Source: Plasmopara viticola (taxonomy: Eukaryota; Oomycota; Peronosporomycetes; Peronosporales; Peronosporaceae). From it: a DNA stretch of 64,000 nt. Shown one piece after another: positions 23,429 through 35,808 of this stretch (position 1 is its first letter; each line of letters opens with the position of its first letter). The notes under the pieces were generated by a model. The model worked only from the letters and a program-made list of their open reading frames with translations. It was not told the origin of the DNA and did no database searches. The stretch covers positions 496,001 to 560,000 of the forward strand of contig MBPM02000035.1 in assembly GCA_001695595.3 (NCBI GenBank), read 5' to 3'. The position numbers and the translations under genes were made by a program.

Positions 23429-24205
23429 CTAATTGCTTGAAATTTTGTAGTTGATCCATTGGAGAGCGGACGACACGCGCGAAAAAAAGACCGGAGCTTC
23501 TTCGAGACCGCAACCGCCACCCAATCTAATTATACCAATAAGAATGTCATCCTTATCGCCTTCACCCTGCTCCTTGACTAGTGGACCACCATCCTCATTT
23601 ATGCACGTGTTTTCACCCTTGAGACTGCCTGCGCACACGCTCGTTTTATCGATACGTAATAATGCGTTGCACTCCTCGAAGCTCCGCACTCTTAGTTTAA
23701 CACCTAACAGAACTTTAGAGACATTGCCACTGGCGAAAATACTCGTACCCCAACTCATGGCCGTTGCCGTCATGTTGGTTTGAATATCCGAATCGTCTGC
23801 TTTAGGAAGAGAAATGGCGTTGTACGTGCTCGGTTTGGCCAGTTCTAATAGAACAAAATCATAGCTCTGAAGTGTGGGGTTGAACTTGGGGTGAAAGTGA
23901 ACAGACACGACTGAAATCTGCTCTCCATCCAGCCTCTGGCTTATGTAGTGCGTACCTACTGAAACGAACTTTGGCTCCTTCTCATTGACGCATTCTTTGG
24001 TCGTGAGCACGAAAAGAGGGGCAACTAGAACACCGCCGCAATAGCTTTCTCCGTCAATGGTCTCGCGAACGCCGACGGTATACGTTTTTGAGCCGTTTTC
24101 AATGAGTTGCCCTCCCGTAGTAAGCCTCCGCGAAGCGTGTTCAGCGTTGACGGTGACAACGGCAATCGCCATAATAGCAGCAGCAATGGTGGTAGAAAAC
24201 TTCAT
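23429..24205 (-). CDS. Glucanase-inhibitor-like secreted trypsin homologue, copy 2
   Basis: The 258-aa protein has the same plan as copy 1: signal peptide (MKFSTTIAAAIMAIAVVTVNA), an activation-site remnant SRRLTTGG, Glu at the catalytic His position (LTTKECV), Asp kept in SYDFVLLEL, and Asp at the catalytic Ser position (INEDGGPL). The start at 24,205 gives a clean signal peptide; an in-frame ATG 18 codons upstream is also open. The differences from copy 1 cluster in the last third (around the SWGT to CINEDGG segment), while residues 60-140 are almost unchanged. Inhibition of host glucanase is the family role and is inferred here. No frameshift or stop was seen. Confidence 0.88.
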   Translation of the reverse strand: MKFSTTIAAAIMAIAVVTVNAEHASRRLTTGGQLIENGSKTYTVGVRETIDGESYCGGVLVAPLFVLTTKECVNEKEPKFVSVGTHYISQRLDGEQISVVSVHFHPKFNPTLQSYDFVLLELAKPSTYNAISLPKADDSDIQTNMTATAMSWGTSIFASGNVSKVLLGVKLRVRSFEECNALLRIDKTSVCAGSLKGENTCINEDGGPLVKEQGEGDKDDILIGIIRLGGGCGLEEAPVFFSRVSSALQWINYKISSN

Positions 24206-26031
24206 CAGGTCGTTCACTATTGCGGCTTGGAAGGCTGTGGAGTAGAAGCGAAATTCCAAAGTGCTAAAGTGATGGCGTCAAAAATTTCGCAAGATTAAGA
24301 ACGCCAAATAGCAAAACGAAGATAAGTTTGACGCGTTTTAGTGCGACTTTATGCACTGAACCCTTTTGGAAAAAGGTTCGGGATAGGCAGCGCAATAGGA
24401 TAGGGTTTCTGTATAATTGTATATACGAAATAAGTGAGCCTTTCATATAATAGGGCCACAATTATAGGTACCGTGCACTAGCCCATAAATGTTACGGGTG
24501 GGTAGCTGCTAGCCAATCATCTTGCAGATCCTGTCGTGTTGTCCTTCCTAGCGCGATAGGTTTTATAAAAAGAGCAAGCTATTAGAATCTTACAGCTTAA
24601 CTTACGAGCTTTAAGACGGTGCAGGCCACTCTGTCTGACCTAGAGCGGAAGATGTGATCATGTCTCGCTTTAAGTGACAGCGCGACAGAACCAATACAAA
24701 GTTTAGGTAATAGTTATGTGTGGAACAGTGCTATCCCCACGGGCATTTATGCGATACTCTTTAATGAGTTATTGCTTCAGTTAAATTTTAACAGCTCGCT
24801 CTTTCCTGAGATCACGGCTTGCTATGAACCAACAAAAAGATCGAGAAGCACGTATGGGCATTAATGGAACACTCTACTATACAGTTTATTGCCATAAAAT
24901 GGCATATCAGTTTTCCGGTTTCGGTCAGATAGGGTGGCTTGCGGCTCGATTGCCAAGTTGGAAAGTACCAACAGCTCGCCCTTTTATTGATCGTGGCGCG
25001 CTGCAAACGACAAGATTAGGTAGAAACTACCTTCCCGTACGAGTACTTTTAAGTCGTATAATATATTCCTACAATGGCCTCAATGGGTTGTCCTCAAGTA
25101 TATCGACCTGAAGTTTAGATTGAAGCGAAAATGGTCACACGTCATAAAAGGCAGCGCGAGATTGCTTGATCACTAGCCATGACATTGGATAACTTAGAGA
25201 TCAAAGTTTGAGACAGGATGATAGAGGAAGTGGGCGGCCTTTCTATATTACATGGGAGAGAGTCACAATCATGGATCACAAGCCAGTTTCGTTTAATACA
25301 GTTAATCTCAAGCCAATGGCTGAATCTTTCAAAGTCGAGAATTACATGCTTCTCTATTGGTTGAAACGCGCTAAGCGTGGGTCAAGAAGACCAGATTCTT
25401 ACACCAAATACCGGGACGAGCACAAGTGGAGTCAAGTGCAGCCAATGCTATTGCTGACAGCGTGGTATCAAGAAGAATTTGTGAAACGTCTGCTCGATTA
25501 AACTTCATTTGGCCAGCTCCTGAAAAGAGATTTTCAGCGAGAGATCAAATTGATCTATGCTGAGACAGACAACAACTTTCACGGCGCGCATATAGCAAAC
25601 CTTCATTAAACGTATTTCCTCCCCGTGGATACTCAGGTTATACTAGAGGACTGAGTGGATTACCCGCCTTCACCAACTAATGATATGCCTGACAACCTTA
25701 TCGAGTGATGGCTAACATAATAAAGACATACGAAGAGGCAACAACTTGAATCGCTTCGAAAAAATCATCCACCATTGCAACACGATCGACACATTTGAAT
25801 TTTTGATTACTTGCGAAAGAGAAGCTTCTGCATCACTGAGAGCAACCTCTTTTCCGCCGTCCTCCCCACCATCTCACACACTGCGCCTGTTTGCGTGTGC
25901 AAAACATTTTTTCGTGTGTCGTGCGACTAAAGCCGAAAGAGATCAACTGCCACCGCTACACCATCACCGCAAAATTCAGAAGAATACCGAATGTAATAAA
26001 ATGGCCATTATTTCGAGAAATTTATAGTAGC
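24206..26031. repeat. 5' flank of GIP-like gene 2, conserved non-coding block
   Basis: Sister of 13,819-15,770. The segment 24,493-24,738 is inverted compared with U1 and with the copies near 53,755 and 55,750, so U2 holds the derived orientation. About 25,176-25,708 is inverted relative to 34,583-35,128. A 97-codon frame at 25,208-25,501 exists here but is broken in U1 and is part of a repeat arm, so it was not called. Confidence 0.6.
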
Positions 26032-26044
26032 AATGAACGTCGAT

Positions 26045-26370
26045 TGCTTGGAAAAGGTTGGGGTGACGCCCTCCTTCCAAGCGCGGGGGCTAAATGCTCG
26101 CGCGCTTTGGGCAGGTGCTCTCGGGCATCTGCAGGTCTCTAACGAGTCTCACCCTCGACGCGACGGTCTCCAGCACCGGGCGCCACCTGGGCTCTTACCA
26201 AGTCAGAAAAAAACAAAATAATGGAAGACCCTCACGACCTCGGTGCTGGCTGCACTGCCCGCCGAACGAGACTCGACGTATGCGGACACCACTCTATGCC
26301 GTGGACTAGCCAGACTGAGCCTAGCACGTGCATAACTTGGCAACGCGATAACGTAATACAATACAATACA
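26045..26370 (+). mobile_element. Short LINE derivative, copy C
   Basis: The structure is 326 bp: 5' module, WALTKSE remnant and 3' end, with a CAATA-type tail. The perfect 13-bp target duplication AATGAACGTCGAT lies at 26,032-26,044 and 26,371-26,383. Confidence 0.95.
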
Positions 26371-26383
26371 AATGAACGTCGAT

Positions 26384-27860
26384 CCTAATATTTAAATTTC
26401 TTGATGCTAGGGATAGAATACTATAAAGTTATCGCAAAAGCATAATTGATGCAGACGTACCGGTTTCATTGTGATCCTTTTAAAAGCCGTTGTAGTGACT
26501 AAAGGTATTCTCATGATCCAAAGACGCGTTGGGAAAATTTCGTAACAGGTGTACACGGACACACACTACCTTGAATAAGTATGTTTACCAAGCATGCAAC
26601 CCAATATATGGTACCGTTTTGACGATAGATGCAATAATCCTTTCGACTATTACAATCAAGCATACTTGAAGCAGTACTTCCATTAATTAATGAAATACAA
26701 TAGGAATAATGTGCCTTCAGTGCCCCAGAGATGGTATTATATATCCTCCAACGTTTGTTGCTTTCGGGTGTTTATAAATCATCGATCATTACTTGCTTTT
26801 AACAACATGCTTGCAATTTTACACATAATTTTTTTTTTACAAATTTGATCTCAAAGGGGTACACAGATTAGCTGATGAAGATATTGACGCAGCCAATGTG
26901 CGCCCGAAGGTATTTTTAAGCGATAAAATAGCTCTATTCAAGCACTTTTAGCCCAAAAAGACGGATACCGGCTTTCAGCTTAATGTCTTGCCCAAGCTAA
27001 AATAGCTCGCGGTAAGCGCAAGTCTTCTCAACGCAGAGTGATGCCTACCATGTGGAGTCACGTATTTCATAAGTTGTCAAGCAAAAAGGAGCTGGAGATA
27101 TTTCTCCAGGGGGTACAAGATCGGCTGAACGGGACGGATCGGCAATTTCTCTTGTGAAAAGATGCCATTACCGTCAGCCCAAAAAGATCGTTTTGTGCTC
27201 ATTTGGGAATATTTGAGAATGCCATTGGATGTCGGATTCCACGTCCAAGATGCATGTTCGGAGCGAATCATAGGGCTGAAGTCCGATCCAAAATCTCATT
27301 TGTGCGAGGTATATATTTACAATTGACTACTATTTGTACTCGCTGCAACATAGGTTTTTAGTTTTGGCTCAAGATTCCGTCAAAAACCATTCGCTTGGCG
27401 CATCTTTTTTGCGGCTAAAGCTTATTATTACTGAGCCCTTGATACATGTCGCTGAACTTTTAGATATTTCAATATTCAGAACTTTTTGCGTCAACTTGCT
27501 TGATCTGCTTTTTGTGAACATCATTACTGGTACTTGATTCGATACCATATCATTCCGGCCTGTGCGGTCGGACACAGGCTCCTAATGAATAAGTAGGCAA
27601 CGGAAAGACCTTTACGTTAGTGTTTGGCGATAAATAAAGGTAGCATTTCACTTTAATGACGTTTAATGTTTTGTTTTACGCTAGATATATAACGCAATCT
27701 CATTTGGTAATGTATCCTATATAATATTTTTTGCTTAAACACTGAAATAAAGAAGCAGGTCTATAAGAAATGTGCGAATCTACAGGCTGTGAAGTTTGTG
27801 TCCTTGCGGTGCGGTTGGTGCTGAGAGAACGGGAGAGAGAGGTATACTACTCACTTTGTT
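26384..27860. repeat. Leader block of unit U3, non-coding
   Basis: Almost the same as 16,130-17,580; small indels only. No gene supported. Confidence 0.65.
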
Positions 27861-28310
27861 CGCTGTCGGCAACGGCTACCCACGCCATAAATTCCACTGT
27901 TCCAAATACATCCCAAGACTTCTGGGGCCGTATAGCTTTCAAGACCGAAAATCAAGATTTGACGTCTTATAATCATTAGATGTCAAGAACTTATTGGTGT
28001 AGACTAGCCAGAATGTGAAGAAATTTAAATGGAGTATAGTAGAATGACAGGCTTTATTGTGGTGGCAGTAGATGGCTGAGAGCCACCAGATGAGCTGTAG
28101 CAAGACAAAAATATGAAGAGCTCTTCCTTTATCACTTCTTCGTTTGCTTAAGTAACTAATGCTTCACCTTTGCTGGCTCCGCCTCGATCGCTGTCCCAAC
28201 AAGCTACCTCCAAAGATGATTCTTTCGCAATTGTGGTATTTCTCGTGTCGAGTGCAAAGTTTTAGTCAAAGGTGCTCGTTACTACGTAGTAATTTCACAG
28301 TCATCCCGTG
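27861..28310 (+). repeat. Left LTR-like relic of gypsy element, U3
   Basis: Near-identical to 17,581-18,040, but a short deletion near 27,863 removes the TTGGCC part of the GGCCGGCAACGG motif. Ends approximate. Confidence 0.4.
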
Positions 28311-28874
28311 ATTATTGGTTCCAAGCCACAAAGTGGGGTACACCGCATTATGAAGGGTAGTTGTCTCAGCACGAACGTATCGTTAAGTGTTGGTTTGTAA
28401 TTCAGTACTTTTTTTCGCTTGCTGGATCACTATCCTGCTGATAAAAGTATGATGAACAATTTTTGGGGTTTTACATTTGGTGTTGCTTGACCTACATTTG
28501 TTGCTACCGAGCTCTTTTGTTTTGCTTGCGTAAGATAATAAAAGACTCGTAAGCCTGAACATCCACTAAATTTCATCGATACCGGGAATTCAAAGCTCAA
28601 AAAGCTTCGAAAGGACTTATGGTCCGCGATGATAAATCGCCTTTAACACATCCAACACAAATTAATGGCTCATAAGACCTCGGGCGCCAGGAGGTTGGCT
28701 CACGGCATCACTAAAATACTAAATGTCGTATTCAGCAATCCCAAGGAACTTAAAGGCTCTTTTAAACAATTTATTCATATGTTTATAACGCGTGGGCTGT
28801 AAGAAAAAATAGGTTTCATTTCTGAATTTTTGACTAAGATTCCGATAGATCATACAACGAGCGCCAAAAGTCCA

Positions 28875-31800
28875 GCCTTGAAATATAAGGGGAAAAACCG
28901 AGCGCTCGTCTCCAAATCCAAGACCTTGTCAGCAGAGCAAACTTAGTGCTTCTTACGATATTGAAGCTTTATGACCAGCGTCGGGATCAAGAGAATTAGC
29001 GCCGACTCCGCAAAAACGCGAGGACCAATGGCTAAGTAAATTTAACTTTTCAGCTCATTTTGCAGCGGCTGAACAAAGTACACAGTTTATGTTGCTGTTT
29101 CTTTAAATACAGCAACCGCGACATCAAGCCAACGTATAAGCTTAGATGTTAGCCCGAATGCAACATCAAGAGGCGAGCGAAAGAAGAATGATACCGTTAG
29201 CTCACTCACGCAGCCACAGCCTGGAGCAGGCCTGAGCTGAAAAACTCCGATGTTAGAGGATAACGAGGCTTCTGCAGGTTTGGATAGTCGATTCGTCAGG
29301 GACGGTGAGCTACCTGGTCGTTCTAAAAGGTCGACTTGCATCATCTCACCCTTAATCACTCCGAGCTCAATTTGTTTCCCTAAACAACGTTAAGACTGCA
29401 TTCGTTGTCAGCAAAGACAGTGAAATGACCAGCGATTTTATTCGCTTGAACTACTGCTTTTAAGTTAGCTTATAGTGCAACTCTGCTTTCTTACTTCCAG
29501 AAGCGGTATATTGCAAGGGTGTGTGGTCGACAACGCCACAGTTACTGTGTGTTAGTTAAATGCTTTGGCTTCTGAAAGCGTGAATGAAGGCACAAGCACT
29601 ACCTTGAGCGACTTGGCTATAATTTTAGTAAGTAATGTGCAAACACGAAGTAAGAAGAAACTTAAATGGCCTCCTATAGCGAAATCGGACCATTTTCTTG
29701 ATCTTTTTTGCGGTCTCTTTCATAATCTTTCGTTGAAAACAACGAGCCGTTGTTCAAACCAATGATGTCCAGATTCGTTAAAGACGTCGAGTTCTTGTTC
29801 TTGGATGCATACTTGCGAACAGTTTCCCTTTTTATAAAAAAAAACCGTTCCGCTTTTGCGATGATTACTCGAGAACGTAAGGTCTGAAGTGTATGCACAA
29901 TTGAGTTCTTAACAGTATTCATGTCTTGTGCACGTTCATGCGCTCGCAGTCAACGATAAAGGCACGCGACTAACTTATTACGGCTTTGCTTGCATTTTGC
30001 CTACATTGCTCAAGATTAGCGTACAAAATTTGACGACAATTCGATCACCGAAAGGCCCTTCATTGTGTAGTAAAATTCCGTTATGACGATAAGTTGTTGT
30101 CGTCGCCAAATTTTACTTCACAAGAAGACGACTAAAGTACAGAATCCGTGGCACCTCGCATCTTCGCGAAGCATTATGAGGCAATTAAAATCATTATGTT
30201 AAAGCAACGTCCGGCCAAAAAGGCTGCTAAACAGCTCAAAGATCGCATAAATCGAGGCCACGATATATTAAGCTATTATCGGCAACAAGTTCATCATGGA
30301 CGTCAGGAAATGACGTAGCTATATTCTTCAAACCAGTTCCTGGGAATGATACGTCGCAACAAGGACTTTAAATCTATCTACGTCGTCAACCCACACAATA
30401 ATAAAAAACGGCGAGCACTTCATATCAAGTAAGAAGTCTTCCATAAGGCAATCCGGCGTAATATGTGTACTATGCAAGTATGCGGAGACAGTTAAACGCT
30501 CTAAGGTCCTTAGCGAGGTGCCTGAGTACGTCGACGTCGCGTAGTAAGCTTACTCCATACCATAAACGTGCCTCAATTGCATACTCTTCACTCGTGCGTA
30601 AAACTGACTATGCTCTTGTGAGCACGTAGTTCTACTCAAGCCTGATACAAAATCTAGATCCGTCAAATATTGGCACCAGAGTCTCAAACAGAGCAGAACG
30701 ATTTAAAAATGGACCGAAGAGATGGTGGAAGCAGGTCGTCTCTTCTTCTAGAAATAACATTCTGTCTTTAAAAGCCTGTAGATTGGCGCATTGTGTACGG
30801 ATATCACCGGCTAAAACTGTCGCAATTTTCCAAACAATTCTGTAGCTGCGTGATAAAAACATCATTGACGCCATGTGCGCGATTTTCAAGCATGGACCTA
30901 CTTTAGGGTCAGAATCAGGTCGAACTGTACTACTCGTATATTCCACCCATCACTGTTTTTCATCCCAGATGGTGTCTTTTTTTTCATGGGACATATCGAA
31001 AGCCTTAAATCGTTCAAGCAGCTTATGCAGAAAATCTTTCAATTACTAAGAAGATTTCTGCTTATTCTCAAAGCTTTGACCGACCACGTAAAAAGTTGAA
31101 ATCGTGTGCTCAAGCGGTGCAAATGGTAGCAACTATACATCAAGGTCAGCTCTGGGTGAATGAGATGCCATAAATAGGAGACTTTGTTAGACAAAACGTC
31201 GTTTGAATAGACCCGGTATAGTAAAAGTTATCGCAAAGCGGTCTGTGCCCGTACCAAAGAGACAATTTAAATGGAATAGTTGGTATTACACTCTATATCT
31301 CAAGGATCTGCAACAATGTTGCGCTATGCTGTCCCACAACGTTCTTAGAAAAATTGTCCTCAAGAAGCTACCAAGCCTTCGGACAATTAATTGTATTGCT
31401 TCACCGACCTTAAGCGACGCTTGACGTCTTTTTTGTTTCAGGCCTCTGGTATTCTCGCTAAGTTTTGGTATCCAATCCACCCCCTCCATTTTGCGACTGG
31501 GGATGTTTATATTCTTGATGAGGAAGAGCCAGCGTATAAAGTTGCTATTACCGGTTGAAAGATGGAGATGGCTGAGCTGTACTAACCTGTCCGTGGGCAA
31601 GAGCTACTTCCTATCATACATGCGCCAAAACAAAAACATATGCATATTTTCAGTCGACACTTTACGGTTAAAACGGATCACAAGAGCATTTAATTGAAGG
31701 AGACTACAGACCTCAAAATTTCAGTGAGCTTGCTATATTTCAGCGTCAGTTCAAGTGTTTAATTCCTGAATGTAGCACTTTGATTAAATTAAGTTGATTT

Positions 31801-33270
31801 GTCACACAATCCGATAATTTAAGCGCTAAGCTCTCCAAATCATCTTGCAAAAGCTACTAAAGGCGACTAAGAATCGCGAGATCATGACAGGTATCAAGAT
31901 GAACAAGACCGCTGCATCTAAACTACGAAGACAAGGTAAATGTGTTGTAGAAACCTTCAGTGAATCATCGAGAAGCTAAAAAAGGAATTGATCTGATAAA
32001 GTACTTGTTGCCGAATATTAATTTGGATCTTTACACAAAGAAATGAGAGACTCCAGGAATATAAATTCCTGATGTTGAGATCTAAATATCGCGTTATCTG
32101 TGAGAGCCACCATTTTGTATCGAGATCACCCAGGATCTTTTCGAAGCCATTCTGACCTTGCGTCATATGTATCACTGAACGAAAACGATGAAGAACATAT
32201 CGCACTATGTTAACACATGCGAATTGTATCGGCGCAACAAGACTAGGCAAGCATAACCATCAGGACAACTTTAGTCTACGGATAGATTGGCCGAAATATT
32301 AATGGATATACCGGAAACCAAAAGTGGGTTTTGTCGTGGTAATTGTTAATTGCTTAATACAAAGAGCTAAGCTCATCACTGCGAAGGTGGCAGACGACAT
32401 TGCATTAATAGCAAAAGTCTTACTCAAGAGGTGAATGAAGGATTATGGCATGCTAAAGACCATTATGACCAAGGTTTGCGTTCAAGCTATGGCAAGAATT
32501 GCGTTCAAAGTGGCAACGCAGCACAATTTTTTCGGTCGCAAATGGAGGGATACTATTTTTAAGATTTAACATTCTCTAAGCAGTATCTCCAAGTTGTCGT
32601 TATCCCAGCCAGTAGTTATCGGGAGGACTTTATGCGATTGGCGATACAAACCACGCATGCAGTTTGCAATTGAAGATCTATTGTTGAATCTAGAGTTCCT
32701 TTTTCGACAGACGATGTGGCATCAGAACCAAAACTGTACATGCCAAAAAGCCAGCACAAGTTTCTCCAATTAGTCAAGACACTTTATTTTAGGTCGCACA
32801 GGACAAGATAAGCAAAGCACGACGGCGCATGAAGTACAGTAAAGACGAGAATAGAATTGATCAGTACTTAAAAAATGGCAACACGGCACTTTGGACAGCA
32901 AGAACTTGATATTTATCACAAATCTTTTGCTCAGTCAAAAATTTCACCAAGATTATAAAAATATTTCCATTTGTGAAAAAGATCTTCGAAATCGGTATGA
33001 GCAGGGATTTTAGAGGGGATTGAAGATGCATACACTTCATTGCAAAATCTGTATCGTAAAGACCCTGAGCGTCGGCAAAATGTCAATAGGGTCGTGTTGG
33101 TCGGTGGCTCCTAAGGGTCAACTTTTTAAAGCCGTCATTTGATACCTCGAGTACAAGACAAAATTCAATGGTTTGGTAAAACCAGGAATTAGCCCACTTA
33201 AGACCCTTTGGAGAATCTGAAGCAATTTTCCGGACTCATTTAGTCCTCATAAAGTGAGATCATGTGACGT
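28875..33270 (+). pseudogene. Ty3/gypsy chromovirus-like relic in U3
   Basis: It is much more diverged from the U1/U2 relics than those are from each other. Unlike them it keeps RT remnants: the RT entry near 30,640-30,740 (KWTEEMVEAG), a piece corresponding to the F-SMDL block near 30,890, and the TDHKS RNase H segment near 31,660-31,690. Integrase finger and core pieces lie around 32,150-32,520, and the integrase C-terminal region at 32,880-33,230. The gag region near 29,560-29,930 is decayed. No frame stays open long enough to encode a domain. Confidence 0.65.
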
Positions 33271-33274
33271 AGTT

Positions 33275-33640
33275 GACGCCACCACCGCGTTGCCCGTGCA
33301 ACACCAGCAAAGCTGAGGAGATAAATTGCTTAAAAATACATATGCATTGTAATCGTCCATCTCATTCTAGGGTCCTATATTAAGAGAGACTTTATTGCTA
33401 AAAATTGTAGTATATGTATGAAATTGGTCGACAGCCGGGAGCTACCACTTTGGCTGTAGCAAGACAAATATTCGTAAGATATTACCTTATTGTCGCTGCT
33501 CAATTTGATTCAAGCAAATAGTATTTCCTTCCTCCTTCTCCGATCTCACCCCACTCCTCAGTCGACAGCCGAACGTTTCTCTTAGCCTGTGCTCGTAACT
33601 GACCGTTATCTCACGCGTGTCGTCCACTGTCTCATCGATT
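33275..33640 (+). repeat. Right LTR-like relic of gypsy element, U3
   Basis: It contains the AAAAATACATATGCATTGTAA segment, the CCTCCTTCTCCGATCTCACC region and TCTCACGCGTGTCGTCCACTG, in the same order as 12,105-12,520. The boundaries are uncertain. Confidence 0.45.
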
Positions 33641-35452
33641 AAATACGCCTAAAGACGAGGTTACAAGCAATGACTTTGTGACAATTGCTTTTTCTTCACG
33701 TGATTATTTTGACATGTTAACTGTTTTTTTTCTTTCTAATTGTTTTTTTTTCTTTATTTCTAATCGAATGGCAGTAAATCACGCTTCTATATGCATGCGC
33801 GACGGAAAATTCGTTGTCTGTCTGAGAATCAATCGATTTGGTCTCTCACCAAGGATACCGCAACAAGACCGAAGTAGTCGTTATAATATCAAGTAAACGT
33901 TCCGCACGACAACAAATGCATTGTCAGCACCTAACCTTAATTGTGCTCTTCATAGCTTAGAGTCTGGTCTTGACTTACTTATGCCTAGCGTATTTTTGGC
34001 CAATAAAACGCAGCGCTCTTTAAACGAATCACTACTATTTTTTCACTTGCCATTCGATTAAGGTTTTAAATTGATTAAATAAATAACTTTTGTACAACTA
34101 ATATTAGGCTAACTTTTATGAACGTGTTAAAAGGTTTATGCAGAAGAATGCCATATCAAAGTTTTTGTAAGAGTCTACCAGCTCGCTCTATCTGCAGATC
34201 GCGGGACGAATCTCCAAAAAAGGTCGAGTAGCATGTATGTATGAGGCACTCTACTATACGATTTATTGCTATAAAATGGCTTATCAACAACTTTTGGTCT
34301 TGGTCAGATAGAGAGTGGCTTGCAGCTCGATGACTAGATTGTAAAGTATTACCAGCTCGCCCTATTTATCGTTCGTGGCGCGCTGTATGGGATATCAGCT
34401 ACCTTCCCGCACGTGTATTTCCTGGTACATTCCATACAATGAATCGCTGTAATGGTTTGAGATAATTGTCCGCGTGTATATCGACCTGAAACCTGAATTG
34501 AAGCGAGAATGGTCACACATGGCCATGAAAGGCATTGTGACACCGCGTGAATGCGAAAGCGTATAAAAATTGCTTGATCACTAAAAATTGCGATACATAA
34601 AATCCGCCATTACTCTCGATAAGGCTGCCAGGAATATCATTAGTTGGTGAAGGCGAGTAATTCACTTAGTCCTTTAATATAACCTGAATAACCACGGTGC
34701 AGGAAATGCATTTATTTTACAAGTCAAGGATGCTTTACTACACGCGCGCTTTAAAGTTGCTGTCTGTCTCAGCATATAATCGAATTGATATCTCGCTGTC
34801 AAGAGCTGATTAGAAGCATCTCAATCGGGCAGACGTTTCGCAAGTCCTACTTAATATTCCGCTGTCAGCATAAGCATTGTCTGCATCTGACTCTTGTTGT
34901 GCTCTTCACGCTTTTTGGCTTAAAGTCTAGTCTTGACGCGTTGCAATCATTAAAAAAAGCGCCCTCCAATACGTAGTCTTTGATCTTGAAAGATTCAGCC
35001 ATTGGCTTGAGAAGAATCTGTATCAATATGCTGTCCATAAGTGTGACTTTCTTGCATGTATTCTAGAAAGGCCGCCCCACTGAGTCAGAACCGCCCGTCT
35101 TGAACTTTGAGCTCTTAGTCATCCAATGGCATAAATAACGTAATGATGACATAGGAAGAGGCACCAAAGCTAAACGCTTCGATTAATTTTTTTCACCATT
35201 GCGACATGTTGATGGTCTGAAGTACATATACAATCGAAGCACGGCATGAGCCGTACTTAATTGATCAAAAAGCTGACAGCGACCTTCGCCAGCGGCCAAC
35301 TAAAATACTTTTTTTTTTAATTCCTCATGGAAGAGAGGCATTTGCACCCCACTCACACACTGAGCCTTTTTTACGTGTGCAAGTCATTTAGTGTCGTGCG
35401 ACTAAATTTGGAATGTAAAAGATGTCCTTTAAATCTGTTTATTTTTACAAAC
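33641..35452. repeat. U3 flanks with the GIP-like gene deleted
   Basis: 33,641-34,178 corresponds to the 3' flank of the GIP-like genes (the AGGTTTATG.AGAAG start of the tail is still visible near 34,131). At about 34,178 it jumps straight into the 5' block (CTACCAGCTCGCTC), so the whole coding region is missing. 34,583-35,128 is in the opposite orientation to U1/U2. T-rich tracts lie at 33,724-33,763. No gene is present. Confidence 0.6.
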
Positions 35453-35464
35453 TAATCAAATGCC

Positions 35465-35796
35465 CTCTGCTTCGGAAAAGGTTGGGATGACGCCCTCCTT
35501 CCAAGCGCGGGGGCTAAATGCTCGCGCGCTTCGGGCAGGTGCTCTCGGGCATCTGCAGGCCTCTAACGAGTCTCACCCTCGACGCGACGGTCTCCAGCAC
35601 CAGGGCGCCACCTGGGCTCTTACCAAGTCAGAGCTAAACAAAATAATGGAAGACCCTCACGACCTCGGTGCTGGCTGCACTGCCCGCCGAACGAGACCCG
35701 ACGTATGCGGACACCACTCTATGCCGTGGACTAGTTAGACTGAGCCTAGCACGTGCATAACTTGGCAACGCGATAACGTAATACATTACATTACAT
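35465..35796 (+). mobile_element. Short LINE derivative, copy D
   Basis: 5' module, WALTKSE remnant and 3' end, with an ATTAC-type tail. The perfect 12-bp target duplication TAATCAAATGCC lies at 35,453-35,464 and 35,797-35,808. It lies about 170 bp upstream of the homologous positions of copies B and C. Confidence 0.95.
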
Positions 35797-35808
35797 TAAT
35801 CAAATGCC

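Noticed and set aside
25208..25501. 97-codon ORF upstream of GIP-like copy 2
   Set aside because: It is broken in the near-identical U1 copy, and its sequence is a repeat arm that is also found in reverse orientation elsewhere.
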